Source of the DNA: Puffinus mauretanicus
Lineage: Eukaryota; Chordata; Aves; Procellariiformes; Procellariidae
Assembly: GCA_023333565.1 (NCBI GenBank)
Contig: JAJKFH010004158.1
Coordinates: 62,001 to 126,000 of the forward strand
Direction of reading: 5' to 3'
DNA length: 64,000 nt
This document shows, one piece after another, positions 50,083 to 62,300 of the stretch. Positions within the stretch are counted from its first letter, which is position 1. The number at the start of each line of letters is the position of its first letter. The position numbers were made by a program, and so were the translations under genes. The notes under the pieces are model-generated. The model saw only the letters and a list, made by a program, of their open reading frames with translations. It ran no database searches and was not told where the DNA came from.

Positions 50083-50569
50083 CTAGTTCTTGCTCAGTAT
50101 ACTCTTCAGGCTTCTCTCCACTGCTTCATCTAATTCCTCTTCCAGCTCTTCCTTCTTGGACATGGCCAGTTTGGACTGATAATCTTTTACTATTTGGTCT
50201 ATATATGGTGCGCTCTGAGTCCCGTGCAGCATCAGTGTCCACTCCTTCAGCACGCCCCGCTGCGGCAGACTGCCGACAAACCCAATCTCTAGAGCCCAGG
50301 TGCCTCGGGGGTCTTCTCCCCAAGTGTGTGTGGTCATGAAAGGCCATTTGTCAAAACCCACCTTGGAGTCGTCATCCCTGGGACGCCGGCTCAGTAAAAT
50401 GGACTTTGTTCCCATGGGCGAGGTCATGTTGATGTTGAGGTCTCCTCGCCTAGTGGAATTCACAGTTATAACTGCTTGGACGTGTTCAAGGTATCGGACA
50501 AAGTTTTCCTTCCCCTCACAAGCATCAGTTGTAAGTGTGAGGACCAGCTTGCCACTTGGTGGTATCTTT
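50083..50569 (-). CDS. PCSK2: PCSK2 last coding exon (exon 12): P domain and C-terminal tail
   Basis: The first base completes Glu477; 161 codons and TAG follow (human-equivalent residues 478-638). The acceptor on the minus strand is AACTGCAG. The P-domain block KIPPSGKLVLTLTTDACEGK is near-identical to mammalian PC2. RRGDL (517-521), conserved across the convertases, is present. Sequons are seen at Asn514 (NST; NAT in human) and Asn524 (NMT). The end KKEELEEELDEAVERSLKSI (followed by LSKN) is the amphipathic tail helix implicated in granule-membrane association and sorting. The open frame extends upstream into the intron; the ATG at 50,670 is not used. Confidence 0.98.
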
Positions 50570-51319
50570 CTGCAGTTCAAAAGATAATTAAGCAAATTAA
50601 AACGATATATACGGCGTGACATGGCTAATTCAAAAACTACTGGGTTTTGGTGCCTCACAGAAAAACCCATACTATTTTCCTTATTAATACATGGAAAATT
50701 AAGGAAATAATAGTTGCAAACTTAGCCAGAAAGAGAACATTCTCTTTTTAGAAAATGGTATCAAAACCTTAATTTGAAAATACATTATGAAATGTACACC
50801 TACACAAAGAGAAGGAATACAATTAAGTAGTACATACTACTCTTTAAGAACTATTAACATACTTAATAGCTGCCTTATCACTACTATATTGGGTAATTGC
50901 ATAATAATGTGTATATTCAGTAGAAGAACCGTGAGCAGTCAGTCGTGTCAGACAGTCACCTTAGAAGACAGCAGCGAATGGCTGGCTGGAGTCAGGGGAG
51001 CCAGTTGCACAGAATTTCAGTGCAGTCACATTAAAGCCTACATCCTTGGTCTGATTTGGAAACCAGCACAAACATGGGACCCCAGTTTCAGCTCATTTGA
51101 AAAATACTTTTCCATTAAAATTGCTATCCTTGAACTGCTCCCGTACAGGAGCACACGCACAGAGGAAAGAAGTTGCACTTGTTTACTGAGTTGCCAAAGT
51201 GCTGCACCTTGAAGTCACAAGTTTCTTGGTGATTATAATTCAGTCCTTACAAAGGCAAGCTCACAATTAACTGAAGGACATTTGTCCCAAGTATTAGCGG
51301 AAAGCTAGACCTGCAGATG

Positions 51320-51545
51320 GAACACAGGCTCAGTCCTGTGGAAAGTGCATCCACGCCTGCCCAGCTCTCGCAGAGGAGGCCAGGAGCCCCTGTGCACTGT
51401 GCAGTCCCGCTTCGGGATGCCAGCGCAGGTCCAAGGGCACTGGTGCCTGGCCCGGGAGCAGGGCCCTGCCCGCAGCCGAGGCTGCCGAGCACCCGCTAAA
51501 CCCCTCGGGGTCAGGAAGCAAGCGGCCATTACCAGTTGCCTCTGA
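51320..51545. other. CpG-rich, GC-rich patch in PCSK2 intron 11
   Basis: About 190 of these bases are roughly two-thirds GC and contain around a dozen CpG dinucleotides, unlike the AT-rich intron around them. There is a stop-free minus-strand frame across it, but no protein family is recognised. It might be a small CpG island, an alternative promoter or exon, or a biased-gene-conversion hotspot. Confidence 0.5.
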
Positions 51546-52988
51546 AACTCGCTGGCAAACTACACTAGAAGTGTAAAGTGTCTTCACCATCAGCGAGCTG
51601 TGAGCAGTGTGACTCTTTCCTCTGTCTAAAAGAAATACTTGAAAGAAGAGAATTGCTGCAATCATTAAAAAAGGAAATAAGTCACAAAAGACTCCAGTTA
51701 GCTTGTCATTACCTCTTCCAGTGGCTTCTCCATGACCTATGTTTTGCAGTAAAATAAGAAAGAGAGTCCCTTTTAAAGGGCATTGACCACACTGTGGTAA
51801 TGAATACCTTCTTTTCAAAAGAAATGAGTACCAGCCTTTCCCCTTTGCTAATGAAATAATGCATTCTTCAGAGACCAGTGAAAGCGTTTAATTCAAGCCT
51901 AACTTCCAGGAATTCTCTTCTTCCTGAGGTGAGCTCCAGGTATTGCAGCTTAGTACATCACTAATTGGCTCAGGCCAGTCTCTTCCCCCCTTTCATAGAG
52001 TATTGTCTTCTCGGGAGTACTTGCAGAGCAAAAAGACATTCAGGTCCAGGTCCTCCAGGCATTTAAACACTTACCTTAAACTGAAAAACCTGTGTTTTTC
52101 TGAATCTTTTGGATGCTCTGGAGCAGAAGCTGGTATAGACATAAATATTGTATAGCTAAAATATTTGAACATATAATACCCTCAAGATTTATTTTGTGTG
52201 CCAAAGCACAAGGAAAATGCACTATAAGCCAGCCAGAGGTGAAAGATCATAATCTCACAGTTCCCATATACTTGCAATTTCTCTGTATGGGAAGCATCGT
52301 CCTCAAAGCAATCTGAATTCATGTTGTCTCATAGCAATCTTGTACAGCAGGCAAAGCTTTGTCAAACAGAGTTTCATTCCAACAGCTGTGGTAAGTGCTT
52401 ACTATCTCCTCCGGTAAATGAGGGAGGACACCACAGTGTGAGTCTTTTCTATCAACGCCAAAACCCAAAGAAGTAAGAGCAGTGTTCCCACTCCATCAGC
52501 TTTGCAGGCAGCGTGACAGCTGCAGACACCTTTTCTCTCTAGCTTCGTAAGTGCTGCAGTGCAAAAGTTATCTCAGCTCTCTAAAACACAGGAGAAAAGG
52601 CTTCCTTTGCTTCCCCCTTTCCTATTAATTAGGATCCAATACTCTCTGCTTTGCTAGACTGATTACTGTATAGTCCAGGTGAATTTCCCTGAAGAAACAA
52701 AAAGAACTAGGGGAGGTAGAAAAAGCCTGACATGAAAGGAGCAGAAGAGGAGATGGCTTTTCCACACCCTCTCAGTGTACCACTACCCAATTGCACTCTC
52801 TATATAAAAAATATATTCACTTTTGCATGAAGTGTAGTACCCAGTTAGAGATGAGCAGGGGGAGCTAACTGCTCTCTAGAAGCGCACTCCCATGCTCCTG
52901 TTCCTCAGCTAATGGACTATGATTGTCCTAAATCATCTTTGTATCTCCCTGGACCAGCCAGATTCAGACTTGTCCATTTTTTTCTTTT

Positions 52989-53001
52989 TGCTGACCCAGC
53001 A
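52989..53001. promoter_or_regulatory. Palindromic Maf recognition element (T-MARE, 12 of 13)
   Basis: TGCTGACCCAGCA matches the T-type MARE TGCTGACTCAGCA at every position except the centre. The dyad extends two more bases on each side (TT before, AA after). MAFA and MAFB bind such sites as dimers and are islet regulators; PCSK2 is expressed in the same cells. Regulatory function is inferred from the motif alone. Confidence 0.5.
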
Positions 53002-53167
53002 AAGATCCCTCTTCAGGGAAAGTTCCTATTGCTATCAAGTGTTTCTACATGCAGCAGAGAAATCCTTTCAGCACACTGTATATTCTAGGCTGTCAATTCT
53101 TTCCTGGCCTGCTTCTGCTAATTGACAATGCTCCTATGGTACACGCTTCTGTTTCAACTACTCACCT

Positions 53168-53242
53168 ACCTAAATATATATTGAATATGTATTTTATATC
53201 TACAAATATCTATATAAATATACATAAAATATATATAGAAAA
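53168..53242. repeat. AT-rich low-complexity stretch
   Basis: A run of TATA, AAATA and ATATA motifs within PCSK2 intron 11. Simple sequence. Confidence 0.65.
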
Positions 53243-54976
53243 TGTTGCTCCAGCAACGCCAAACTGGAAAAATAACCCGATTACCCATTGCAGAAGTGCA
53301 GTGTAGTTTTCATTTCCAAGGAATCTCTGGAGATGCTGGGACTTCACTAGTTTAACTTACAGTGTAATTCAAAAAATGTAGATGTTGCACGTCATGATTC
53401 TTACTATCTCCTGTCAGTGTTTCATTTGGGGACATAAATATTGCAGCAGTACTAGTAACATACAGATGTGTTGGGTAATTACAGGGGGACACCCATACAG
53501 ACTGCACACTGAGACTCACTGCAGTAGAGCTAAGAGGCTTGGGCCGTGACCGACTTGGTTGAAATAACTTGGCTGCTGTTCCACACTTTTAAAATCTCTT
53601 CTTTACAACTGCGTGTGCCGTAAGCACAAAGCCCGTTCTGGGCGCTGCTCTCAAAAGACACCAATACAAGGCAATGTATTTCTCAACTCCAGAGCCTGTT
53701 GGGCAACGACAGCTATAGCGAAGCTTTACTGCAGTTCCAGTTCCCTGGGCTGGAGGAAACGCACCATCACTCTGCTTTCCTATCCGTTCACCAGCAGAAA
53801 CGGAACAGAAAAACAAAGACAGAAGGAGACAATGCTACTGCATAGCACTTGCCCGACCCTGGCTCAATCTGTTGCCAGAATACCTCTACCACATCGCGTA
53901 ATGCATGGAGCCAAGCCTACAAAAAGAAACTTTCTCTCTTCCTCTAAGATGATCCCCGTTTCAATAAATGTGGCTGCACTAAGATAAATGAAATTATATG
54001 TCTGCATTTAAATTATGAATAAACTAGAGATAGCTCAAAATGAGCTCCAGCGACCTCTCATTTGTCTCCTACCTGTGAGCAAGTGTAGGCGAGATAAATT
54101 AAAACTCAGATTTCAGCTGTAGAACCTTGGATCCTGCAAATACAAAGCCATCTGGAGGTTGGGAACAAACTTACTCTTTGCCTGGCTGAGCTATGTGCCA
54201 GGGTGGCATATTGGTTTGCTTTCTTTTTCCAATAAAATAATGATGCCTTCAAAAATGTCACTGAAAAGTCAAATTTCAAATGGTATAGACATAAATTGGC
54301 CATTATTAGATTAGTATTTCAAGTAATTGAATTGAACTATAGCTGTTGCAGTCAATTAGTATTAATTCATTCCTTGTTGACTCATTCACTTCAGCACATG
54401 AAGGTAAATCAGAAAATAATTTGACTACCTAGCCTGCAATTAGAGATTTGAGGAACATAAAACAAACACAATTAAATGCTGTAGTGTTCAAACTGAATCA
54501 CTGGTATCTGTAGATGATTGTTTCAGTCTTCTAGAGATAAAACCGTCTGCTGGAATATGTCACAGAGATATGACCTGGCTGACAGACATTTCATGTGGCA
54601 GCAGTTCATGTAATTTACAGTGCCAGCCTCCCAGATTGTCACTTGTGCGCAGGCTCTTTGTTTGCAGAAACTTTGGCACAAACATACCTGTAAGTACTCA
54701 GGAGAAATGGATGTTGCTATTAACACTACTGGCACTAGCAGTGATGATACAGATGAGCTGTAGAATGCACTTCTCCAGCAAACCAGGAACTGAAAGATGA
54801 TGTAGTTTATTTTATCAACTTACTGAAATAGTTGGAATGGTAATGTTAGGCTTTCTTAGAAAAAAATTTTCATTATGTTTCTTTGACTATCTATGTCTTT
54901 GTCAACGTATTTGCATGCTTGTGGTCTCCTAAATGCCTGGAAGAAGCCGAACACGTATACTAGACTATTTACTTAC

Positions 54977-55204
54977 TCAGGTTCCTGTATTGACCCTCCA
55001 ACACAATGGAATCTCTCGGGAACAGTCTTCCAGTCCTTCGCCATCTTAACCATCGCTCCTGCATCTAGGACACCATAGCCAAACAAATGGTTGAATTCCA
55101 GCCCAACGCCATTTCTACGCCATTGATGAACCTCATCGTGAAGCTGGTTCCTCTTGGAGGTGAGCACTGTCAGATGCTGCATGTCTCTCCATGTCAGATC
55201 CAAG
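54977..55204 (-). CDS. PCSK2: PCSK2 coding exon 11: end of catalytic domain, start of P domain
   Basis: 228 bp in phase. The first base completes Asn401, then 75 codons from LDLTWRDMQHLTVLTSKRNQ to HCVGGSIQEP (402-476), and GA begins Glu477. The minus-strand acceptor is TTTCCACAG and the donor is GTAAGT. The motif TWRDMQHL and the block FNHLFGYGVLDAGAMVKMAK are diagnostic of the convertase family, with TSKRNQLHDEVHQWRRNG specific to PC2. No indel relative to the human protein is needed to align. Confidence 0.98.
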
Positions 55205-57812
55205 CTGTGGAAAAGCAACATGGAAAACAAACAGTACAGTATTTCCAAGCAGATATTAAAGAAAAACAGTGTGTTTGAGTAAGCCTTTTGGTAAAATTTG
55301 CTTCTATGAATCACACAGAAATTGTGTCTATACACGTATCAATAACAAAGCTGCTGTTGATTTCAATGGCAACAAGAATAGGTTTTAATTGTATAGTACT
55401 TCCCCAAAATATATTCCCCAAAATTGCAAAATCATTTCTGATTGTTTCCCTCTTCTTGAAAACAACTGCTTTTAACTACACATTATAGATCCACCATGCA
55501 ATTTTTAAGCTAATAAAATGAGTAGGGTATTATAGCAGATCCTGAAAAGAACACAAAAAGAAAAGGACGATGACAGAATTTCACCTAACCTTCCTCTTAA
55601 ATCTTGCCCTCTATTTCCTTGCCGGCTCCTCCTGCTTTTCCCATGGACCTTCCAAGATTCACCCAGAGAAGCCCCAATCTCATGAAGCTGATGAGTTATA
55701 GCAATCAAGGTGTTAGTAATTTCAGTATTCTGTGAATAGGGGTATATGGGCTGTGGGTGGCTGTAGGTTTGCATTATATACTATAGGGTAGAGGTTTGTC
55801 ACCATGATATACTCGCATGGATGGATGCAGTCAAGTAACATTTGTCTACATTCGATGATCATTTTTCATCATCGGCTCTTGTCTTCCTAGACTTGCAGTG
55901 ATTATGATGACAGGAAGGGCACTTGTAAGTTATTATTCTGGAAGCTTTAGAACTGACATTCTAATTCTACATAACTAAAGCTATTCCAGTTGTTTTATGA
56001 TGAACTCTTTCAACATTACAATATGTCTGATTTGAACCATCAACCTAAAAGGATCCGCTTTTCAGCTTTCTGTGCCCCAAGTAATAAGCATGTGTGCATG
56101 CTGAATGTACACCAGAATAGCCAATTACTGTCATTTTTCCAAGGTGACACAAGATAGCGGAAAACCAGATATCATTTGCATCATTCTTATTGAAACCTTT
56201 AAAGAGCTGCTACGTATCTTAAAACTGTACTTTCCATTTCACAGGTTGGTCTGGTTTTAGAGACACGTGAGACATACATTGTATATGAGCTGAGAGACAT
56301 ATGGCAGGCAGCAGTCTGCATGGGAAATTGTTAGCCATTCCTGTGAAGGCCAGTATAACTCATCCAGGGTAGTTCTGCACACTAAAACGGAGGTTTAATA
56401 GAGCCAGCCTGGAAGGAGATAGGAGACACTGACAGTTCTTTCTATCTTCCCCCCCCGCCCTTCTCAGCAAAGGCTAGAAACCCAATTGCAAACCAGGGGT
56501 ATTAGTCTAATTTCTACTTGCGGTAGTTTGGCAAGAGTAATTCCAATCTTCATGGACAGCCCAAATGAAGAGGAATGGTAATTATTACTGAGATACTAAG
56601 GTTGTACTCCAGTGGTCAGAAAATTCATTAAACCTTTATATTTTTATGGCCGTAATTATTTATTACATCGTGGCTGTCCCACTGAATGAATTTGATAGCA
56701 GAAGGACTGATGATCTGAAGTTAAACACTTGGCATGTGTGTTTTGTGTATAAAGCCTGAAAAATGAGACTTGGCCCAAGTCATGCTCTGAGCCCAAAGAT
56801 CATTGCTCTGCTAATGATAGAAACTTTGTCTCCTCTGCCAAATCTTCATTCTTCTGCATACTGTTGAAGAAAACCATGTACATAGTTCTCACTTCATGCC
56901 GTGGTTACAGCAACTGAAGCTGTATACCTGAGCCAATGCTGTCTCACTTCATAAAATAATTTAACACCAAGTAAAAAGATGGTATAGGTTATTGTAAGGA
57001 AAACTTTTCCTAATCAATTAGAGAAGAAGATAATGAAGCAAGATATACAAGAGGTCTCCAATGTCATGAATAGCATGGAGATGGTAAATAGACAATGGAT
57101 GTTTACTCATTCACATAACAGAGCAATTATGTAGCACAGAAGCAAATTACCAGCAATGGGTTAAGAAAAAACAAAGGAAACATTCCCCACCACCATCGCC
57201 AAAAACTATTACCACTGTGGAACTGACTGCCACTGGATGATACAGGTGCCGAATACAGACAAGTTGAAAAAGAGTTAGACAAATTCCAGGAAGATAAATC
57301 TGCCTGTGGCTATTGAACAGGATAGGCTGACTGCTCTCTCCCCAAACCACTGATTGCCAAAGCTGTTGTTGAAAGATTGGTCTTAATCCCCGTTTGTTGT
57401 ACTCTCCCCTCAGCATCTGTCAGTGCAGACAGTATGTGGCACAAGATGAACTCCTGTCTGATACCGTAGGTTCGTTCTTATGTTTTTGTAGGCTGGGCAT
57501 TCCCCACTGGATATGTGGAGAAATGAAATAATCTCTCGATCCAAACAGTGCTGGAGAAGAAAAACCCCTGGAAGCAGTGGATGGAGAGGACACAGAGAGC
57601 AAGTCAGCCAAAATGTATCTGTTATATGGCTTTGGCAAGACTGTCGCTCCATCTGTAAGTTACCAAGCATGTCACCAAGCCGTAGCAGGCAGCTTGTTAG
57701 CTGCTCATTCTAGCCCCATGCCACAGACAGCCAACTTGTATGATGAACAACATTAAACAAACCGCAGGCCCTCTCCTCTCTAGAGCTCACAGAGAATTTC
57801 TCAACAGCTTAC
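55205..57812 (-). other. PCSK2: PCSK2 intron 10 (about 2.6 kb)
   Basis: Donor GTAAGC at 57,812, acceptor CCACAG at 55,205. It contains an ancient CR1/L3-like LINE fragment (about 57,205-57,320). No coding sequence of its own. Confidence 0.85.
57205..57320 (+). mobile_element. Ancient CR1/L3-like LINE fragment, plus orientation
   Basis: In one frame, interrupted by a single internal stop, the + strand reads LWN-stop-LPLDDTGAEYRQVEKEL and then DKFQEDKSACGY before a second stop. This resembles the carboxyl end of CR1/L3-clade reverse-transcriptase proteins (L-W-N-x-L-P ... F-K-x-x-L-D-x-F). The following text 'tgtggctattgaacagg' also fits these elements. It is much more decayed than the copy at 38,488 and so probably predates modern birds. 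Identified by pattern, not by alignment. Confidence 0.55.
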
Positions 57813-57913
57813 TTAGCCTCCAGGGCCAAGGCGAACACTCCGGCTGCTTCAGGGGCAGCTGCAGACGTTCCTGAGTGACGCAGGGTGCAGTTGCCATATA
57901 AATCTGTTGTAGC
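57813..57913 (-). CDS. PCSK2: PCSK2 coding exon 10: catalytic serine
   Basis: 101 bp: 33 codons, ATTDLYGNCTLRHSGTSAAA then PEAAGVFALALEA (human-equivalent 368-400), plus AA starting Asn401. Acceptor ATTGCAG, donor GTAAGC on the minus strand. GTSAAAPEAAGV contains the catalytic Ser384 (codon 57,865-57,863) of the subtilisin triad. NCT at 375-377 is a conserved glycosylation sequon. Too short to appear as a long frame, but unambiguous by sequence and phase. Confidence 0.97.
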
Positions 57914-59171
57914 CTGCAATGATATTAAATGTAATTAATGAAACTAGCTAGTCCATTTTCCTTGCAGCTACGACTCAGAAAAACACAGAAGGGCTCTTTG
58001 GAATACTGGTCTGTTTGTTCCTAGGATCCGTTTTCTTCTTTAGAATAGTGCATCAATTTAAAAACACAGTGAGACATAATTACAGAAGGTGTGAATGCAA
58101 GAATAAATTACGATGTAGGAAAACAATGTTCATTATCACTTAGACGTCATAAACTCATACAGATGACATTTATTTCCTACAAACACAGTCTAACCAAAGG
58201 CCTTAAATTCCCCTGTGGTTATCAGAAGGATTTGAAACGAATTGTTAGCAGTATTGAGCTTCCTAACATTTGTGCAACTCCAGAACCAACAGCAGTACCA
58301 TGCTGCTATCTTCTATGCAGATTAGTCACTATAACAGACCAGAAGGAAACCTTAGAAGTACATTTTATGGTGATAATTACAAAGTGCCACAGATCATCTT
58401 GGCTGATACCGGCAGAGAGCTGATATCAAGACAGAAACCAGTATTTTTCCATCTGCTACTGCACAGGGGCATTTAGGATGCTGCAATGTGTCTTTGGGTT
58501 TGAGACAGGGCCAAGGAAAATGTATTAAGGCTTTTGGCAAAGACTGACCTTGAGTTATTACACCTGAGTTTTCCACTCTGTGAATTAAACCATGTCCTGG
58601 CTAGTCTGAAGGTGCTGAAGAGCAGTGATCAGTACAGGGGAAGAGAATCTCAGTTACACTTGAACAGAACTCCACTGTAGGGGAGTTGAGTACGATGCTC
58701 TGCACCGCTCTGTGTGAGACTGAGGGTGATCTGAACCCCCACATTTCCTCTCTGTAGGTGACTGAATGTCTTTCTGCTCTGTGCAGCTTCTAGTACAGCA
58801 GAAGTCTGGTTCACAACTGCTCTGCCAGTACAAGTAAGTATGATCTCAGATGCTGACACTTTTCATTTAGATTTTTACCGAGACCTTTTATCACACTGTC
58901 CTCTGGAAAGAGTGCAGTTGAACTTCTAAATCTGGTTTCTGATAAAAGAAAGCACCAACTATATGAAGCTCTAAGAGATGGAAGATCATTGCTTTTCTCA
59001 GTATTAATCCCACGTCTCCTCAGCTGACAGTTTTGGCACGATCACGTACTGCAGATGAGAAAATATCCATCTCAACAAAGGACCATCTGCTGCTCCAAAG
59101 CAGACAGAGTTGTAATAGGTCGTGGGAGTGCACAAAGACAGCAGCAACAGGACAATAATATCTGGACTCAC
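57914..59171 (-). other. PCSK2: PCSK2 intron 9 (about 1.3 kb)
   Basis: Donor GTGAGT at 59,171, acceptor TTGCAG at 57,914. No feature recognised inside. Confidence 0.85.
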
Positions 59172-59387
59172 CACACCAGCCTCCGGATTTCTCTTCCTCC
59201 CGTTACTAAAGGTGGAAGCTAAGGTTGAAGAGCAGCTTTCATCATACAGAGCTGTCCGTCCGTCATTTATAGCAGAATTGATGGAGATTGTCCACATGCT
59301 CGATGCATAACCGTCACAGTTACAGTCATCGTAGCTGCCCCCATCTCCAGAGGCCCAGACATAGATGCTTCCTTTGCCGCCTCGGCC
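59172..59387 (-). CDS. PCSK2: PCSK2 coding exon 9: oxyanion-hole region of the catalytic domain
   Basis: Seventy-two codons in phase 0/0 (human-equivalent 296-367), from GRGGKGSIYVWASGDGGSYD to GRKRNPEAGV. Acceptor TTTCACAG, donor GTGAGT on the minus strand. WASGDGG carries Asp310 (codon 59,345-59,343). Other proprotein convertases have Asn in this oxyanion-hole position, so the Asp both identifies PC2 and is a functional signature linked to its 7B2 dependence. The stretch SSTLASTFSNGRKRNPEAGV is also typical of PC2. Confidence 0.98.
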
Positions 59388-62300
59388 CTGTGAAAGGGGA
59401 AAATTGACCCTCTTGGATTAAATTGCAAATAGGAGATAATAGCTACTTTAGACTGCACACCTAATTGTAAAGCTACGCATCTATAAAGGAGAAAACTGGT
59501 CCAAACAAAATATAAATCAAACTTAAGCTGAAATAACATGGACTTCTGCAGGTTATTAAATCCGGTTAACTGGCAGCCACAACCAGTTCTGCAACCTTAT
59601 GTACACAGAGCACTTGCATTTATCTCCTATTTTGCTTGCCGCCCTGAAGGCTCCTGTGCCAGATGCTGAGACGTTTTATGGATTCATTAGCATTTATGTC
59701 AAGGTCCAAGTGCTACGAGGAAAGCGTTCTTTTAAAAGGGGTATAGGCCATCTCACATGCTGGGTTTATAAGGCCCAATTAGGTTCAGGCAATGGCTAAA
59801 AAACTCTGTAAAACTGGCACCTTTTTCTCTCAATAGATTTTTCTCCAAAGGTATCACTGACTCAGAACTGGTTTTCTGACAAACCAGCTTCTCCTACTAA
59901 GCAGAAAATAAAGTTATGGGACTACATGAGTCATCTACAGAAAGATGGTCTACCAATTACACCGAGAAGGCGAGAGATGGACAGGAGAGACTAAAGCTGA
60001 AGGGCAGCTTATAAAGGCTTCCCATTAGTTAAAGGAAAGAAATCCGTACCCTCTCCCCAACTTCCAGATAGGCAAGGAGTGGGAAGGGATCAACTCAGCT
60101 CCTTCTTCTCACCCCATACTAACAAAGAGGTAGGGGCTGCCTGGAAGAGGGTTAGACCTGAGAACACTCGCGCTCAGGGAAAGATGAGTGCTACTGAAAG
60201 CTCAGATCTCCCACTGATTCCAGCACAGCCACCGTTTCTCTCTGCGTTTAGTCTAATGTAATCCGATGTTTACTTCCAACAGCACCAGAAGGGCGCAAGG
60301 CCTCAATTTAACATACTGTTTATTTGCATTGGGCAGAAGGTAAGAAAAAAATCTCTTCTGGCCTCTTCATTGTCCAGCATGAAATGGAAGTTAAAGAATA
60401 TACAAACATAGCAACCTGCAATGGTATTTTAATAGGGAACCTTTTCTGCCAGGAATTTAAATCAAATCTGAGCTCCCAGCAGTAGCTTCTATTTTTCATC
60501 ATACCCCACTGAACAGAGCAACCTCATTATTTCAAGCACATTAGCAAGTTGCATTATAATCCACTGAATTGCACAGCAGGTTTGCTGCCACTGGGGTACA
60601 TAACATCTCAGGACATAGATTTTCAAAATAAAGATGATGATGACTATGAAAAAGCTTACTGAAATCAGTCTAAGAACTCCACAAAGATCTGAGATCAATC
60701 ATTTGAGTTTTAAGGGAGGAGGGTACTGTTGCAAAAATATATACTCTAAGAACAAAATAATTCCAGCAAATTATTTAAAAAAAAAAAAAAAGATCAGCAT
60801 AACAAGAACAGTTATGCCTTTTTGCCCTTCGACTTTTTCCCATACAGGGCCCAATCCTGGGCTTTGGACTCACTTCAGAGGCTATGTCCCAAGCCTGCCA
60901 TCATGCCCACAGACACCATCACACCACCTTGCCACCATCTGCCTCCTTTGGACAGCCTCGGTGGCAGTTCGAGCACATCTCTGTCTCTCCCAAAAAGGCA
61001 GGCTGCTGCCCAGCGCAGAGAGCAGCTGGCTGCTGCTGCCAGGAATAGGACGTTTGGCATTCTTAAATAACCTTTTGCTTCCAGCCATTTTAAAGGGAGA
61101 GAAAACACTTCATTTTCATGTGATAAATTCACAAAAGTAGCTTGGTGCCCAGAAGTTAGCCTCTGCAGCGTTCGGCACGGGGAAGCAGATTTAGCCTGGC
61201 TCGGCAAATTGTTCCATGCTGCCAAAACCAGGTATTGCTGCACAGCATTTCGTCCCACGAGTGGGATTTGTGGTGGAATGGCAGAAAACTGCCGTAACAG
61301 ATTGCTGGTGGGGAGCAGGGGGAATCCACGGAGGAACCGAAATTTGGGCTCGAGTTCGTGGGTGGAATTAACCTGCCTGAGTGCTGCTGGGGATGGGTTT
61401 TCTGCATGTAATTACTGTAACATGAGAACGGCCTCAGGATATCACTTCTATAAGCGTCACATCCACAAGTGCGGCTTAGTGTTAAAAACCATAATTCACC
61501 TCTTAACACTCTAATTTCAATTGCCTTTCCGTTTTAGCCAGGACTGGAAAGAGAAGCAAACGCTACTGGAATAAACTGATAGCAGCTCAAGTGCATTTAT
61601 TTGCAACGATGCTTAGGACTTGCTTCTTACATTTCCCACAGCCAGCCCTGCAGTAGCTGGATAGTTTGCACAGGCAAACTGTTTGGTGGCTGTCCTCAGA
61701 CATCGTTTCATTTACCAGGCAGAAACATATGGCTCCAGGAGAAGTGAATTTTTGATTCTCTGGATGGTAGCAGTCTGAGCCAGAAAAATCTAAGTTGGGT
61801 CAACTAAGTGTCACATTTAAAACCAACTGAAAACTCCTATTTTCATCTCCATCTTACACGAATCTCAAAAAATTCAGTGATGTCACTCAACTTAGGCTGC
61901 TGTAAATTTAGGCCAAAAACAGGACTGGAGAAGGTGGTAGTAACACACACTACAAACACCAGAGGGAGCCTGAAGGAAGATTCAGGAAGAAGAGAGAAGA
62001 CGAGCAAGATAAGAGTATCTTTCCTCCAGAATCCTGTTGAAACCTGCTCATTGTCCCCAAAAGCGATGTACAGCGTGGCACCCACACTTCTGAGCCATCT
62101 GAAGCTGCATCTCACTCAGAGCTGAAAATGGATCTTGGTGCATTTAGTACCAGCCCAAGAGAGGCCCATGTCTCAATTCAGGCTAAGCCAGAATTAAATC
62201 TTGGATAAGGCTATATGCTTATAGGACAGCTACTGAGAAGCTCTCTTTGTGGAAACAGCAGGTTTTCTATTTCCAGTGTCTTTCGTGGGATGTTGTGCTA

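Larger units (their letters stand above)
50570..54976 (-). other. PCSK2: PCSK2 intron 11 (about 4.4 kb)
   Basis: Donor GTAAGT at 54,976, acceptor CTGCAG at 50,570. It contains a CpG-rich patch (about 51,320-51,545), a palindromic Maf recognition element (52,989-53,001) and an AT-rich simple stretch (53,168-53,242). No other coding sequence recognised. Confidence 0.85.

Noticed and set aside
50571..50670. Upstream extension of the PCSK2 last-exon frame to an ATG at 50,670
   Set aside because: This part is intron. The join of exon 11 (GA) to exon 12 (A AAG) restores the PC2 residues PEKIPP.
51330..51818. 162-codon minus-strand frame in PCSK2 intron 11
   Set aside because: It arises from the GC-rich patch being poor in stop codons. 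No protein family recognised; kept only as a compositional finding.
60634..61140. 168-codon plus-strand open frame in PCSK2 intron 8
   Set aside because: Includes a translated poly(A) run as poly-lysine; no family similarity and no plausible splice context.
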